Positions 26,623 to 60,436 of a stretch of DNA of 64,000 nt are shown here, in pieces (positions within the stretch are counted from its first letter, which is position 1; the number at the start of each line of letters is the position of its first letter). This DNA comes from an uncultured Caldilinea sp. Lineage in GTDB: Bacteria > Chloroflexota > Anaerolineae > Caldilineales > Caldilineaceae. Below the pieces are notes generated by a model. It saw only the letters and a list, made by a program, of their open reading frames with translations, was not told where the DNA came from and searched no databases. The position numbers and the translations under genes were made by a program. The stretch covers positions 58,501-122,500 of the forward strand of contig NZ_CAKZMJ010000065.1 in assembly GCF_937128415.1 (NCBI RefSeq), written 5' to 3'.

Positions 26623-26651
26623 TTGACAAGATACGTCGCAGATGCTATAGT
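26623..26651 (+). promoter_or_regulatory. promoter of the Mn2+ riboswitch and P-type ATPase unit
   Basis: TTGACA at 26623-26628, a 17-bp spacer and TATAGT at 26646-26651 form a near-consensus housekeeping promoter. The predicted transcript start near 26658 falls just before the conserved GGGGAGTAGC of the riboswitch. Confidence 0.85.
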
Positions 26652-26661
26652 TTTATCAGTG

Positions 26662-26770
26662 GATGGGGAGTAGCCTGCCCAGAAAGGACCGACCAATCGT
26701 CAATACGCAACGCAAATAGCGTTGCCGGTTGGTCGGATGTGGGAACATCGCACAGAGGCAAGACCATCGC
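26662..26770 (+). ncRNA. yybP-ykoY (Mn2+-sensing) riboswitch aptamer
   Basis: The leader begins with GGGGAGTAGC (26665-26674), the signature of the yybP-ykoY aptamer. It continues through a long paired arm: ACCGACCAATCG pairs with CGGTTGGTCGG across the small hairpin GCAACGC/GCGTTGC. A second arm, GATGTGGGAACATC, follows, and the aptamer closes with GGCAAGACC. The first-loop motif and the closing GCAAGACC are the most conserved parts of this class, which binds Mn2+ across two docked loops. The 3' strand is shared with the intrinsic terminator, so ligand binding should free transcription. The downstream gene is a P-type cation ATPase, the classic target. Confidence 0.88.
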
Positions 26771-26795
26771 GAGACGTCTCGCGATGGTCTTTTTT
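26761..26795 (+). terminator. riboswitch expression-platform terminator
   Basis: AGACCATCGCGAGA and its exact complement form a 14-bp stem closed by CG, followed by T residues at 26790-26795. It lies upstream of the ATPase start codon, so it can only serve attenuation. The first bases (AGACC) overlap the 3' closing strand of the aptamer. This makes antiterminated and terminated folds mutually exclusive. Confidence 0.92.
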
Positions 26796-26820
26796 GTTGT
26801 GGACAATCAGGAGCAGAGCC

Positions 26821-29676
26821 GTGAACGCCGAACAGAGATCGCAGTGGCATCTTCTTTCAGTTGAGGCCGCAATCAAGCAACTTCGCTCAGACCCGGCTAT
26901 GGGCCTCACTGCGCAACAAGTGGCCGAGTTGCAGGCGCAGGTGGGGCCGAATGAACTTGTCGAAAGGGCGAGCCGCAGCCCCTGGCGACTGTTGTGGGAG
27001 CAGTTCACCGCCACGATGGTGCTGATCCTTATTGCGGCCGGGATAATTTCGCTGTTTTTGCAGAAATGGCAGGAAGCGGTGGCGATTTTCGCCATCGTGG
27101 TGCTGTTTGGCTTGCTCGGCTTCGTGCAGGAATATCGCGCTGAGCGCGCCATGGCCGCGCTCAAAAAGCTCGCAGCGCCTATGGTGCGCGTTCGACGGGA
27201 GGGGCAAGTGCAAACGATCTCGGCGCGTGAGCTGGTGCCGGGAGACATTGTCTTGCTTGAGGCGGGCAACCTGACGCCTGCCGACATGCGCCTGGTTGAG
27301 ACCGTCAATCTCCGCATTCAAGAAGCTGCACTCACCGGCGAGTCGGAAGCGGTTGAGAAGGACGCCAATCTGGTGTTCAGCGCCGACGCTCCGCTGGGCG
27401 ACCGACGCAATATGGCCTACATGGGCACGGTGGTGACATATGGGCGAGGCGTCGGAATTGTCGTTGAGACAGGCGCCCGCACAGAGCTGGGTAAAATTGC
27501 CACGATGCTGCAAACCGTCGAGCGCGAAGCGACGCCGCTGCAAAAACGGCTCGACCGTTTGGGCAAGGCGCTGGCGCTGGTGGGGGTGATGATCGCAGCG
27601 GTCGTCGCCGTATTTGGTCTGTTGCGCGGCGGCACGTTGGGCGAAATGTTCCTCGTGGCTGTGAGCGTCGCCGTCGCCATCGTGCCCGAAGGGCTGCCCG
27701 CCGTGGTGACCATCACGCTTGCGCTCGGCGCGCGTCGCATGCTGGCGCGCAACGCGCTCATCCGCAAATTGCCTGCAGTTGAGACGCTTGGCTCGGTCAC
27801 CGTCATCTGCTCCGATAAAACAGGGACGCTTACGCAGAATCGCATGACCGTGACCGTGCTCGACCTGATGGATCGCAGCGTGCAGCTGAACGAGCGCATC
27901 GGTCGAGAAGAGGTCAGGCTTGAGCTCGCCGAGCCGCCGACCGAGGAGACGCGCCTTCAGGCGAAGGCCATGTCGCTGTTGCTTTCTGCAGGCGCGCTGG
28001 CAAGCGACGCTCAGTTGATTGGGGACGATCCTGGGGGATGGCGCGCCGTCGGCGACCCCACCGAAGGAGCGTTGGTGCTCGCAGCCGCGCAATTCGGTTT
28101 GCGCAAGGACGAACTCGAGCGGCGGCTGCCGCGCGTCCTGGAGCTCCCGTTCGACAGCGAGCGCAAACGCATGACGACCGTGCATGAATTGAACGTCGAA
28201 AACGATGCATCGGCGGTGAACGACGTTTTGGCGCAACTCCCCATCGCTCAATCCCGGTTTGTTGCCTTCACAAAAGGGTCGGTGGACGGTTTGCTGGACA
28301 TTGCTGCGCAGGTGTGGGTGAACGGCGGAGCGCAGCCTATCACGCCGGAATGGCGTCAGCGCATCGAGGCCTCGAATGCACGGTTGGCGGCGGAAGGCAT
28401 GCGCGTGCTGGCTGTAGCGTTCAAGTTGTTGGATGAACGACCCGCCAAAGCGGATGAAGCGTTGGAGCGCAATCTGACGCTGGTGGGCTTGTTTGGAATG
28501 ATCGATCCCCCGCGACCTGAGGTGAAAGAGGCGGTCGCCAAATGCAAGATGGCGGGAATTCGTCCCATCATGATCACCGGCGATCACCCGCTCACCGCCC
28601 TCGCCATCGCCAAAGAGCTGGGCATCGCCGCCGCCGAAGACCGCGTAATCACGGGTCTACAACTTTCCCAAATGTCGGACGAACAGTTGAGCGCGGCATT
28701 GACGGACGTCTCGGTCTTTGCGCGCGTCTCGCCCGAACATAAACTGCGCATCGTCACTGCGTTGCAGCGGCAAGGCCATGTGGTGGCAATGACCGGCGAC
28801 GGCGTCAACGATGCACCTGCCCTCAAGAAAGCCGACATCGGGGTGGCGATGGGCGTCACCGGAACCGACGTCACCCGCGAGGCCGCTGAGATCGTCCTGC
28901 TCGACGACAATTTCGCGACGATCGTAAATGCGGTCGAGGAAGGACGCACCATCTACGACAATATCAAAAAATTCGTTAAGTTCTCCGTCGGCGGCAACCT
29001 CGGCAAGGTGATGGTGATGTTGCTTGCCCCCGTGCTCGCCCTGTTGGCGCCAGCGTCGCCGTTGCCGCCGCTCCTTATTCCACTCATGCCGCTGCAATTG
29101 CTGTGGTTGAACTTATTGACCGATGGTTTACTCGGCATTGGCCTGGGCGTGGAGCCTGCCGAAAAGAACGTCATGCGTCGCCCGCCGATCTCGCCGCAGG
29201 CGAACATTTTCAGCCATGGCGGCCTCGGTCAGGTGATTCGCATGGGCGCGTTGATCGGCGCAATTGCGTTGGGCGTTGGCCTTCATCGATGGAGCGCCGG
29301 CTACGCGGATTGGCAGACGATGATGTTCACAACACTGGCGTTTTTGCAGGTGTGGCAGGCGCTTGCCATCCGAACCGGCAATGATTCGACCCTTCAAGCC
29401 GGTTTGTTCAGCAACAAGTCGCTGACGCTGCTGATCGCCGTCGTCGTCGGTTTGCAGTTGGCTGCGATCTATGCGCCGGCCTTGCAACCTTTTCTCAATA
29501 CAACGCCGCTTGCCGCCCAAGATTTGCTGACGTGCATTGCGCTCAGCAGCATTGTCTTTGTCTATGGTGAAATCGAAAAGGCGCTCGCTCGCCGCGCAGG
29601 CCGTCCTCCTCTTCGCCAAGCCGGCTTAGAGGCGCCTCCGTTGAAAGATAGCTCTAAAGGGAGCGTAAAGCTTTGA
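26821..29676 (+). CDS. P-type cation-transporting ATPase (P2-type, probable Mn2+/Ca2+ exporter)
   Basis: A 951-residue ion pump of the plasma membrane. Motifs in order: the N-terminal cation-ATPase domain, actuator motif LTGESEAVEK, transmembrane ion-site helix PEGLPAVVTITLALG, phosphorylation site SDKTGTLTQN (Asp332), ATP-site residues in FTKGSVDGLL, MITGDHPLTA and hinge GDGVNDAPALKKADIG. A C-terminal cation-ATPase domain with four to six helices follows. Start choice: GTG at 26821 has CAGGAG eight bases upstream and lies after the terminator. Longer frames run back through the riboswitch. Control by a yybP-ykoY element indicates that it exports excess Mn2+, perhaps with Ca2+. Confidence 0.93.
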   Translation: MNAEQRSQWHLLSVEAAIKQLRSDPAMGLTAQQVAELQAQVGPNELVERASRSPWRLLWEQFTATMVLILIAAGIISLFLQKWQEAVAIFAIVVLFGLLGFVQEYRAERAMAALKKLAAPMVRVRREGQVQTISARELVPGDIVLLEAGNLTPADMRLVETVNLRIQEAALTGESEAVEKDANLVFSADAPLGDRRNMAYMGTVVTYGRGVGIVVETGARTELGKIATMLQTVEREATPLQKRLDRLGKALALVGVMIAAVVAVFGLLRGGTLGEMFLVAVSVAVAIVPEGLPAVVTITLALGARRMLARNALIRKLPAVETLGSVTVICSDKTGTLTQNRMTVTVLDLMDRSVQLNERIGREEVRLELAEPPTEETRLQAKAMSLLLSAGALASDAQLIGDDPGGWRAVGDPTEGALVLAAAQFGLRKDELERRLPRVLELPFDSERKRMTTVHELNVENDASAVNDVLAQLPIAQSRFVAFTKGSVDGLLDIAAQVWVNGGAQPITPEWRQRIEASNARLAAEGMRVLAVAFKLLDERPAKADEALERNLTLVGLFGMIDPPRPEVKEAVAKCKMAGIRPIMITGDHPLTALAIAKELGIAAAEDRVITGLQLSQMSDEQLSAALTDVSVFARVSPEHKLRIVTALQRQGHVVAMTGDGVNDAPALKKADIGVAMGVTGTDVTREAAEIVLLDDNFATIVNAVEEGRTIYDNIKKFVKFSVGGNLGKVMVMLLAPVLALLAPASPLPPLLIPLMPLQLLWLNLLTDGLLGIGLGVEPAEKNVMRRPPISPQANIFSHGGLGQVIRMGALIGAIALGVGLHRWSAGYADWQTMMFTTLAFLQVWQALAIRTGNDSTLQAGLFSNKSLTLLIAVVVGLQLAAIYAPALQPFLNTTPLAAQDLLTCIALSSIVFVYGEIEKALARRAGRPPLRQAGLEAPPLKDSSKGSVKL

Positions 29677-29706
29677 AAATAAACCCTTGAAACATCAAAG
29701 CCTTCA

Positions 29707-29773
29707 GGTTGGGCAGCCGATCCTTCAAGCGCAGCCTTCTCAAGGGTGCGGTCGTTGGCTGCCCAACCCTTTT
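29707..29773. terminator. bidirectional terminator between the ATPase and pgi
   Basis: A 12-bp perfect inverted repeat, GGTTGGGCAGCC at 29707-29718 and its complement at 29757-29768, encloses a 38-base internal structure. It is followed on the plus strand by CTTTT. It lies between two convergent genes and probably ends both transcripts. Confidence 0.75.
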
Positions 29774-29786
29774 CGACGCCTGGCGC

Positions 29787-31418
<1,632 letters not shown>

Positions 31419-31750
31419 GTGCGGTTCTCCTCCGACAGTGATCGATGCGCTGGAAGCGTTCCCGCTCGCAGCGGTCTTAAATACAACGTCTACAGTCGCA
31501 TTATAACGCCACCGCTCGGTTTTTCGGAGAGATCGTTGGACGTGGCGTGAGGCGCCCTCTTTCGTGTCGAGCAGTTCACCTCTCGCAAGAAAACGCAATC
31601 GTCAAAATATCTCCGAGCGACAAAGGAAGAGAAATAGAAACTTTCCAGGGATGATGTAAAATAGTTTGGACAGCGCTGTTAGAGAGCCCATTGGGGCGCA
31701 TTGCCTATTTCCATCGACTTGATCATGAAGATTCGGGATAACGACCACCA
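31419..31750. other. 332-bp divergent intergenic region
   Basis: The spacer between pgi (leftward) and hint (rightward) holds the pgi ribosome site and a minus-strand TATAAT at 31500-31505 with no clear -35. It is AT-richer from about 31610 to 31670, where promoter elements for the rightward operon are expected (TGATGTAAAAT at 31652-31662). I see no gene, RNA or repeat in it. Confidence 0.5.
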
Positions 31751-32107
31751 ATGGCCACCGAGACCATCTTTAGCAAGATCATCCGTCGCGAAGTTCCATC
31801 GGACATTGTCTACCAGGACGAGCAGGTGACCGCCTTCCGAGACATCAACCCGCAGGCGCCGGTGCACATCCTGATCGTACCCAACAAGCTGATCCCCACC
31901 GCCAACGACGTGACGGAGGAGGACGAACAATTGCTCGGCCACATGTTCGTGGTGGCGAAAAAGATCGCCGCCCAGGAGGGCATTGCAGAAAGCGGATATC
32001 GGCTGTTGGTCAACTGCAACCGCGACGCCGGCCAGGAGATTTACCACCTCCACATCCACCTGCTCGGTGGACGACGCCTCGGCCCGATGCTGGCGCGGCA
32101 GGGCTGA
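31751..32107 (+). CDS. HIT-family purine nucleoside phosphoramidase (HinT)
   Basis: A 118-residue histidine-triad protein. It has the N-terminal IFSKIIRREVPSDIVYQDE, the middle PQAPVHILIVPN and the catalytic triad HLHIHLLGG with pattern H-x-H-x-H near residue 100. HinT enzymes hydrolyse adenosine phosphoramidates and lysyl-AMP. It is the first gene of a rightward run that continues with a molybdenum hydroxylase subunit 41 bases later. It resembles bacterial HinT throughout, so the call is secure, although the physiological substrate is not known. Confidence 0.95.
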   Translation: MATETIFSKIIRREVPSDIVYQDEQVTAFRDINPQAPVHILIVPNKLIPTANDVTEEDEQLLGHMFVVAKKIAAQEGIAESGYRLLVNCNRDAGQEIYHLHIHLLGGRRLGPMLARQG

Positions 32108-32148
32108 GGCCGCCGGCGGCTCGATTCCATCATCGAAAAGGAGGGTCT

Positions 32149-36136
<3,988 letters not shown>

Positions 36137-36141
36137 CGCCT

Positions 36142-37461
<1,320 letters not shown>

Positions 37462-37504
37462 TGGCGGAATTTCTTGTAGGGTGCGCTCGCAATCGCGCTT
37501 CCTC

Positions 37505-37743
37505 GGGCTGTCGGAACCTGCGGCTGCGAGCCGCAGCTACGGCGCTCCCTCCTCCCCCTCTCCCACCATTGGGAGAGGGGGCAGGGGGTGAGGGCCTGCA
37601 CTTGTGGGCTGTCGGAACCTGCGGCTGCGAGCCGCAGCTACGGCGCTCCCTCCTCCCCCTCTCCCACCATTGGGAGAGGGGGCAGGGGGTGAGGGCCTGC
37701 ACTTGTGGGCTGTCGGAACCTGCGGCTGCGAGCCGCAGCTACG
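37505..37743. repeat. 101-bp tandem repeat, about 2.4 copies
   Basis: The unit starts GGGCTGTCGGAACC at 37505, 37606 and 37707, with near-perfect identity. Each unit carries two hairpins, GCGGCT-GCG-AGCCGC and CCCCTCTCCCA-CCATT-GGGAGAGGGG, and a GTAGCTGCGG block in reverse. It fills the spacer between two convergent genes (glutamate-cysteine-ligase-like and the hybrid kinase) and so may act as a terminator. The GCGGCT palindrome relates it to other dispersed repeats in the window. Confidence 0.88.
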
Positions 37744-37748
37744 ACAAT

Positions 37749-42704
<4,956 letters not shown>

Positions 42705-42838
42705 ACCTGATTGCCTCGCCGCAAATCCATCCCCTTCGATCCAGTGTAGTACAGCGCGGCGCAGGTGCATAAGCGACAAATGAAGTATGTATTTATTGTT
42801 AATTTGGCCTGATGGAGCATCGCCGAGAGTCTAGCGCT

Positions 42839-43285
42839 TCAGCGGTCGCCCAACTGACGCGCGGTGGCGATGGCGTCCTTGCCGCAGTGAGGACAGTGAT
42901 AAGCGGGGCGTCTTGTCCAGTGAATTTCTCCGCCTAGCGGCCCTTCACAGTGCGGGCAGCGCAGATCGAGCGCCTGTAAGATGCGCCACTGCCAGTAGTT
43001 GTTGAGGAAATAAACGGTCGCAAAGAGGAGCGCCGCCGGCAAAAGGAAAAGGGCGAAGCCGGCGTCGGCGGAGACGTTGCGGCTGATCCAGAAGCTGCTG
43101 ATAAAGATCAACGCCAGCCCGACGCCGAGCGCAATCAGCAGCGTTTTCGCCATACGCGCTCGCGCACGCTGCGCCGCGCGCTGCGCCGCAATGGCGGCGG
43201 CGTCCAATTCCTTGCCGTCGAGTATAATGGGCTGACGCGGCGAACGTTCGTCGCCGCGCACAGATTTCTGCACAGACTTGCTCAT
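42839..43285 (-). CDS. two-helix membrane protein with C-terminal zinc ribbon
   Basis: A 148-residue hypothetical protein. The basic N-terminal region is followed by two hydrophobic helices (TLLIALGVGLALIFISSFW and FALFLLPAALLFATVYFL). The C-terminal tail has two CPHC pairs about 20 residues apart that would bind one zinc ion (LRCPHCEGPLGG, YHCPHCGKDA). Similar small ribbon proteins occur widely without known function. Divergent from the YqeC-MocA gene, it may share its promoter region. I do not assign a role. Confidence 0.8.
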   Translation of the reverse strand: MSKSVQKSVRGDERSPRQPIILDGKELDAAAIAAQRAAQRARARMAKTLLIALGVGLALIFISSFWISRNVSADAGFALFLLPAALLFATVYFLNNYWQWRILQALDLRCPHCEGPLGGEIHWTRRPAYHCPHCGKDAIATARQLGDR

Positions 43286-43389
43286 GATCGTATAGTATCT
43301 CACAGCAGCGCCGTTTTTGGCAACGGTCATCGGGCGATTCCAAAAAGAGATTTCATCGACAATCAGACGTCCACGTTTGAGGGATTGCA

Positions 43390-44784
<1,395 letters not shown>

Positions 44785-44874
44785 GCCAATCGTATCAGGG
44801 ATCGGCGCGGAGAAATGCGATTGAATCCTCGCGGGAATTGTCGTAAACCGGTGCACCGAAGAAAATCTCAAATC

Positions 44875-46692
44875 ATGAGAACATCGCAGCGTTCGTCGTT
44901 TTTTCTCATTGCATTCCTGGGTTTGCTCACTTCTCTGCTCGTTCCCCTTCCTCTCCAGGCGCAACAGGTGTCTCCCGCCGAACTCTTTTTCAATGAGCTT
45001 CAGACGATCCATCTGATCAACCTGGAGCGCCGACAGGCCGGGCTGGCGCCGTTGCGTTGGAATCGGGAGCTGACGGCTTCGGCGCGTGCGTTTGCGCAAG
45101 ACGTCATCGCCAACCATCCCTCTGGCTATTGCGGCCACGTCGACAGCCAGGGCCGCGCTCCGGGTGAGCGCATGCGCGCGGCGGGTTTTGTGCGCCTGGG
45201 CGCCTGGGCGGAGAACGCAGTTTGCAACTATACATCGCCGGAGGCAGCCGTGCGCGCCTGGATGCGCAGCGACGCGCATCGGCAAAATTTGCTCGACGCG
45301 CGTCTACGCGAAATCGGCGTGGGCTATGCGCTGTCAGAGTCCAACCGCGGCTACATCGTCGCCGATCTCGCCGTCGACGCCGCCTATGCGCCTGTCGTCA
45401 TCGAAAATGAAGCGCCTTCCACGGCGAGCCGTCAGGTGAACCTCTACATTTATGACCCGGCCACCGTTCCCGGGATGATGGGGCTTGGATCGGCCGTCGA
45501 GATGATGATCTCGAACGATCCGAATTTCACCGAGGCAACCTGGCAGCCCTATGCCACAGAGACCGTCTGGCTGCTGAGCGAGGGGAACGGGTGGAAGCAC
45601 GTCTACGTCAAGACGCGCGACGCCTTGGGTCGCACGGCGGTGGCCTCCGACGCCATCTATCTGGGAGAGAACCTGCCGCTGGACGCCCTGACGCTGGACG
45701 GCGCCAGCCGTTTCGATATGGGGATGCGGCTGCAACGCATCGAGGCGGGAGGCTGGCCGCAGGTTCAATTCAGCCTGGACTGGGTGGGCGACGACAGCGA
45801 CCCCCATTTTTCCTTCACGCCCACCTCCGCCACCAGAATTGAGGATGGCGATGCCATCGGCGGCGCTGCGGTGCGCTTGACCGGCGCCGGCGTCGTCACC
45901 TTATGGGCGGGCGACTATCTGGCCTCGCAGCCGGGCGTGGCGTATTTCCGCCTCAAGGTGAGCGACCATGCAACGACGCAGACGGTGGCGAAGCTGCGCG
46001 TGGTGGGGCCGCGTCGCGAGCTGGCGCAGCGCGCATTGCGCGGAAGCGATTTCGACGTCGCCGGTGCGTACCAGGAGTTCGCCGTGCCCTATGCGCCGGA
46101 CGCCGACGCACAGACGGTCACGTTTCGGATTGACGCCACCGGCGCGGCGGAGGTCACAGTGGACGCGGTGACGCTTTTTTCCGCGCCGGTGGCGGCGACG
46201 GCGCCGCTGCAATGGCTTTCGCCGGAGCGCTACCTGCGCAACCGTGGGGTGCAGGCGAGGCTGCTGCGTGAGGACGGCGCCTTCTCGCCTGCGTTCGACG
46301 TCCACCCTGCCAGCGGAATGCTGATTGCTCCCTCCGCAGAGCTGATTCAACCGCCGTCGCTTTCGGTGACGCCGAGCGCAGTGACGCTGCAGGCTGCAGA
46401 GACAGAACCGCCCACCGCCCTTCTGGTGGTCGAGTGCGTCAACTGCACGACCGGCGTATGGCAGGCCTCCACCGCAGTTCCCTGGCTGGCGCTCTCGGTG
46501 ACGGAGGAAGGGCTGTTGGAGATTCGCGCCCTCGTCGAAGGACTGGCGCCGGGGGTCTATCAAGGGGAGATTCTCATCTCCGTCTCTGCGGAGGGCGGCG
46601 TTGCTCCGCTCATCGTGCCGGTCACGCTGTGGGTGGGCGACATCGAGGATCTGTTGGGTCAAAAAGTCTATCTTCCGGCTGTCCTCCGATGA
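44875..46692 (+). CDS. secreted SCP/CAP-domain protein with BACON-like C-terminal domain
   Basis: A 605-residue exported protein. The signal peptide (FFLIAFLGLLTSLLVPLPLQAQQ) precedes a CAP/SCP domain at about residues 35-170. This has NLERRQAGLAPLRWNRELTASA, a GHVDSQGRAPGERMRAAGF segment and HRQNLLDARLREIGVGYA. The middle holds Ig-like or carbohydrate-module-like beta domains. Near the end a BACON-like repeat is visible (PPSLSVTPSAVTL to PGVYQGEILISVS). The protein ends VYLPAVLR, a tail I have noticed in Chloroflexota secreted proteins. Start: ATG at 44875 gives a proper signal peptide; ATG at 44815 is less likely. Its function outside the cell is unknown. Confidence 0.85.
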   Translation: MRTSQRSSFFLIAFLGLLTSLLVPLPLQAQQVSPAELFFNELQTIHLINLERRQAGLAPLRWNRELTASARAFAQDVIANHPSGYCGHVDSQGRAPGERMRAAGFVRLGAWAENAVCNYTSPEAAVRAWMRSDAHRQNLLDARLREIGVGYALSESNRGYIVADLAVDAAYAPVVIENEAPSTASRQVNLYIYDPATVPGMMGLGSAVEMMISNDPNFTEATWQPYATETVWLLSEGNGWKHVYVKTRDALGRTAVASDAIYLGENLPLDALTLDGASRFDMGMRLQRIEAGGWPQVQFSLDWVGDDSDPHFSFTPTSATRIEDGDAIGGAAVRLTGAGVVTLWAGDYLASQPGVAYFRLKVSDHATTQTVAKLRVVGPRRELAQRALRGSDFDVAGAYQEFAVPYAPDADAQTVTFRIDATGAAEVTVDAVTLFSAPVAATAPLQWLSPERYLRNRGVQARLLREDGAFSPAFDVHPASGMLIAPSAELIQPPSLSVTPSAVTLQAAETEPPTALLVVECVNCTTGVWQASTAVPWLALSVTEEGLLEIRALVEGLAPGVYQGEILISVSAEGGVAPLIVPVTLWVGDIEDLLGQKVYLPAVLR

Positions 46693-46702
46693 ACAACATC
46701 TA

Positions 46703-46860
46703 CGGAATCACCACGGTTTCCCGTAGGTGCGGCTCCCAGCCGCACGTCCTCGACAGACCCCGAGACGATGGATGAACCGACGAAGCGCCGCTACGACCAG
46801 CGCCTACGGAATCGCCACGGTCTTTCGTAGGTGCGGCTCCCGGCCGCACGTCCTCGCCCC
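46703..46860. repeat. dispersed palindromic repeat, copy C (tandem, inverted relative to A and B)
   Basis: Two direct copies of an about 50-bp segment (46703-46752 and 46807-46856) each carry GTAGGTGCGGCTCC[C]-x-GCCGCAC. The complement of 46721-46809 aligns through its whole length with copy B at 61521. Both share GTAGGCGCTG, GTAGCGGCGC, CATCGTCTCGGGG and GTGCGGCTGGGAGCCGCAC in the same order. The spacer lies between the convergent SCP/CAP gene and pheS, so the hairpins may double as terminators. Confidence 0.75.
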
Positions 46861-46887
46861 GAGATCGTACGCGCCGCCTGAAACCGA

Positions 46888-47922
<1,035 letters not shown>

Positions 47923-48018
47923 ATCGATCCTCTGGCTCACCATTGCGATGAAAAAATCGTCTCGATTATATCATCGCCGCAGCAAAGGGCAACGAAGGCC
48001 CCTGGGCTAAATCGCTTT

Positions 48019-49083
48019 TCAATCGACCATCTCCGGCAGCGGCAGGGAAGCGTGCACGTCGATTCCCAGCCCATCCTCCGGCCGAGGATTGGCAAGCCAG
48101 TTGTAATAGGCGGCGGCGCCGATCATGGCGGCGTTGTCCGTACAATAGGCAAATGGCGGAATGTATAAAGGGACGCCCAACTCCGCCATGCGCGTAGCGG
48201 CGGTGGCGCGCAGGCAGCGGTTGGCGCTGACGCCGCCGCAGATGCAGACCTGTCGCGCGCCTGCAGCCAGCGCAGCCTCGGCGGTCTTCTCCACCAGCGC
48301 GTCGGCCACCGTCTGCTGAAACGAGGCGGCGAGATCGGCCAGCAGATGCGGATCGCGCAAATCCAGGCCTTGCTCCCTCAGCCGTTTGGTCAGGTTCAAC
48401 ATCGCCGTCTTCAAGCCGGAGAAGCTGAAATCAAACCTGTGCACAGGATCGTGACGCAACGCGCGCGGCAGCTCAAAGGCGGCGGGATCGCCCCCCTCCG
48501 CCGCGCGCTCGATGGCCGGCCCGCCGGGAAAGCCCAGGTCGAGCAGCCGAGCCATCTTGTCGAAGGCCTCGCCGGCTGCGTCGTCGAGCGTGCCGCCCAG
48601 GCGTCGATAGCGGCTGTGGCCGCGCATTTCAATGAGCTCGGTGTGGCCGCCGGAGACGATCAACACGACCACCGGAAAATTGTCTGCAGGTTGCCCTTGA
48701 TCCGCACCGGGCGCTTCCAGCCAGTTCGAGTAGATGTGCCCCTCCAGGTGATTGACGGCGAGCAGCGGGCGATCGGCGGCGAAGGCCAATCCCTTGGCGG
48801 CGTTGACGCCCACCAGCAGACTGCCCGCCAGTCCTGGGCCGTGCGTCACGGCGATGGCGTCGAGCGCTCGCGCAGAGACGCCCGCCTCCGCCAGCGCCTG
48901 CTCAATGACGGGAGCGATGGCCAGCACGTGCTGACGGCTCGCCACCTCTGGAAAGACGCCGCCGAAGCGACGATGCAGCTCAATTTGCGTCGCCACCACG
49001 TTGGAGTGGACGCGGCGTCCATCCTCGACTACGGCGGCGGCGGTTTCATCACAGCTGGTTTCGATTGCAAGAATTTTTGTCAT
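48019..49083 (-). CDS. tsaD: tRNA threonylcarbamoyladenosine transferase subunit TsaD
   Basis: A 354-residue protein of the Kae1/Qri7/TsaD family that completes the t6A37 modification of ANN-decoding tRNAs with TsaB and TsaE. Motifs are LAIETSCDETAAAVVEDG, FPEVASRQHV, VNHLEGHIYSNW with the metal-binding His pair, VVLIVSGGHTELIE and the C-terminal CICGGVSANRCLR. The ATG at 49083 begins exactly at the family N-terminus. The ORF is divergent from the HExxH peptidase-like gene. TsaB and TsaE genes are not in the window. Confidence 0.97.
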   Translation of the reverse strand: MTKILAIETSCDETAAAVVEDGRRVHSNVVATQIELHRRFGGVFPEVASRQHVLAIAPVIEQALAEAGVSARALDAIAVTHGPGLAGSLLVGVNAAKGLAFAADRPLLAVNHLEGHIYSNWLEAPGADQGQPADNFPVVVLIVSGGHTELIEMRGHSRYRRLGGTLDDAAGEAFDKMARLLDLGFPGGPAIERAAEGGDPAAFELPRALRHDPVHRFDFSFSGLKTAMLNLTKRLREQGLDLRDPHLLADLAASFQQTVADALVEKTAEAALAAGARQVCICGGVSANRCLRATAATRMAELGVPLYIPPFAYCTDNAAMIGAAAYYNWLANPRPEDGLGIDVHASLPLPEMVD

Positions 49084-49267
49084 GTGTCCATGTGTTGCGC
49101 GGCCCGTGTTGGCGGACGCCTTCGCTTGCGTCTGCCAGGATGCAGAACAACATAGAAGCAACGCCATCCGCCCCAGGGTGACCCACCGATTTCATCCTCG
49201 TTTGTCTATTTTATGGTATATTTATCCCGATCTCCATATCCGCATGAATCCTGGAAAAGGAACCGCT

Positions 49268-50788
<1,521 letters not shown>

Positions 50789-50798
50789 GCGCTGTGCT

Positions 50799-52814
<2,016 letters not shown>

Positions 52815-52978
52815 CTGCTCCACGGAGGGAGGATAGGCGGGCGCTGTGGGCGCCTTCTGTTGAAAAAGATTGCAGAACCATCGCCAAAGGCGAAGGCGCC
52901 GCTCTGTTCGGCGCTGCTCATCGTTCGGGCGTCGTTCTGCAAAATCCTGTCGCTGCATCTTTGCGCTTTTCCTCCCCT

Positions 52979-56734
<3,756 letters not shown>

Positions 56735-56764
56735 GGTCAACGTCTCGAATCGCGCTCCGGTCGT

Positions 56765-58624
<1,860 letters not shown>

Positions 58625-58784
58625 CGCAGGTCTCTTTTTCTACAACTCGTTCCTCCACACACAACTCTTGCGAGTATAACGCAGCTTAGAGTTTGCGCCC
58701 AAGCCAGGCATTGGCTGCACCGGTTCGATGCCCAGGTTCAATTTTCTTCCAGAGCCTGAGTCGCCGTCGCATCGCCGTTGCATG

Positions 58785-58798
58785 TATAATGGCCGATC

Positions 58799-58801
<3 letters not shown>
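58785..58801 (+). promoter_or_regulatory. murJ -10 element and likely leaderless start
   Basis: TATAAT at 58785-58790 lies only eight bases before the GTG start of murJ, and no clear -35 is visible. A transcript starting about seven bases downstream of the hexamer would begin at or next to the start codon, implying leaderless or near-leaderless translation. No ribosome-binding site precedes the gene, which fits this reading. Confidence 0.5.

Positions 58802-60436
<1,635 letters not shown>

Noticed and set aside
26722..26820. Longer N-terminus of the P-type ATPase
   Set aside because: This stretch is the riboswitch and terminator. The GTG at 26821 with CAGGAG is the sensible start.
31679..32059. 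126-codon minus-strand frame
   Set aside because: Antisense to hint, which has the complete histidine triad.
37505..37743. Possible CRISPR array
   Set aside because: The units are adjacent 101-bp tandem copies without unique spacers, and no cas gene is nearby.
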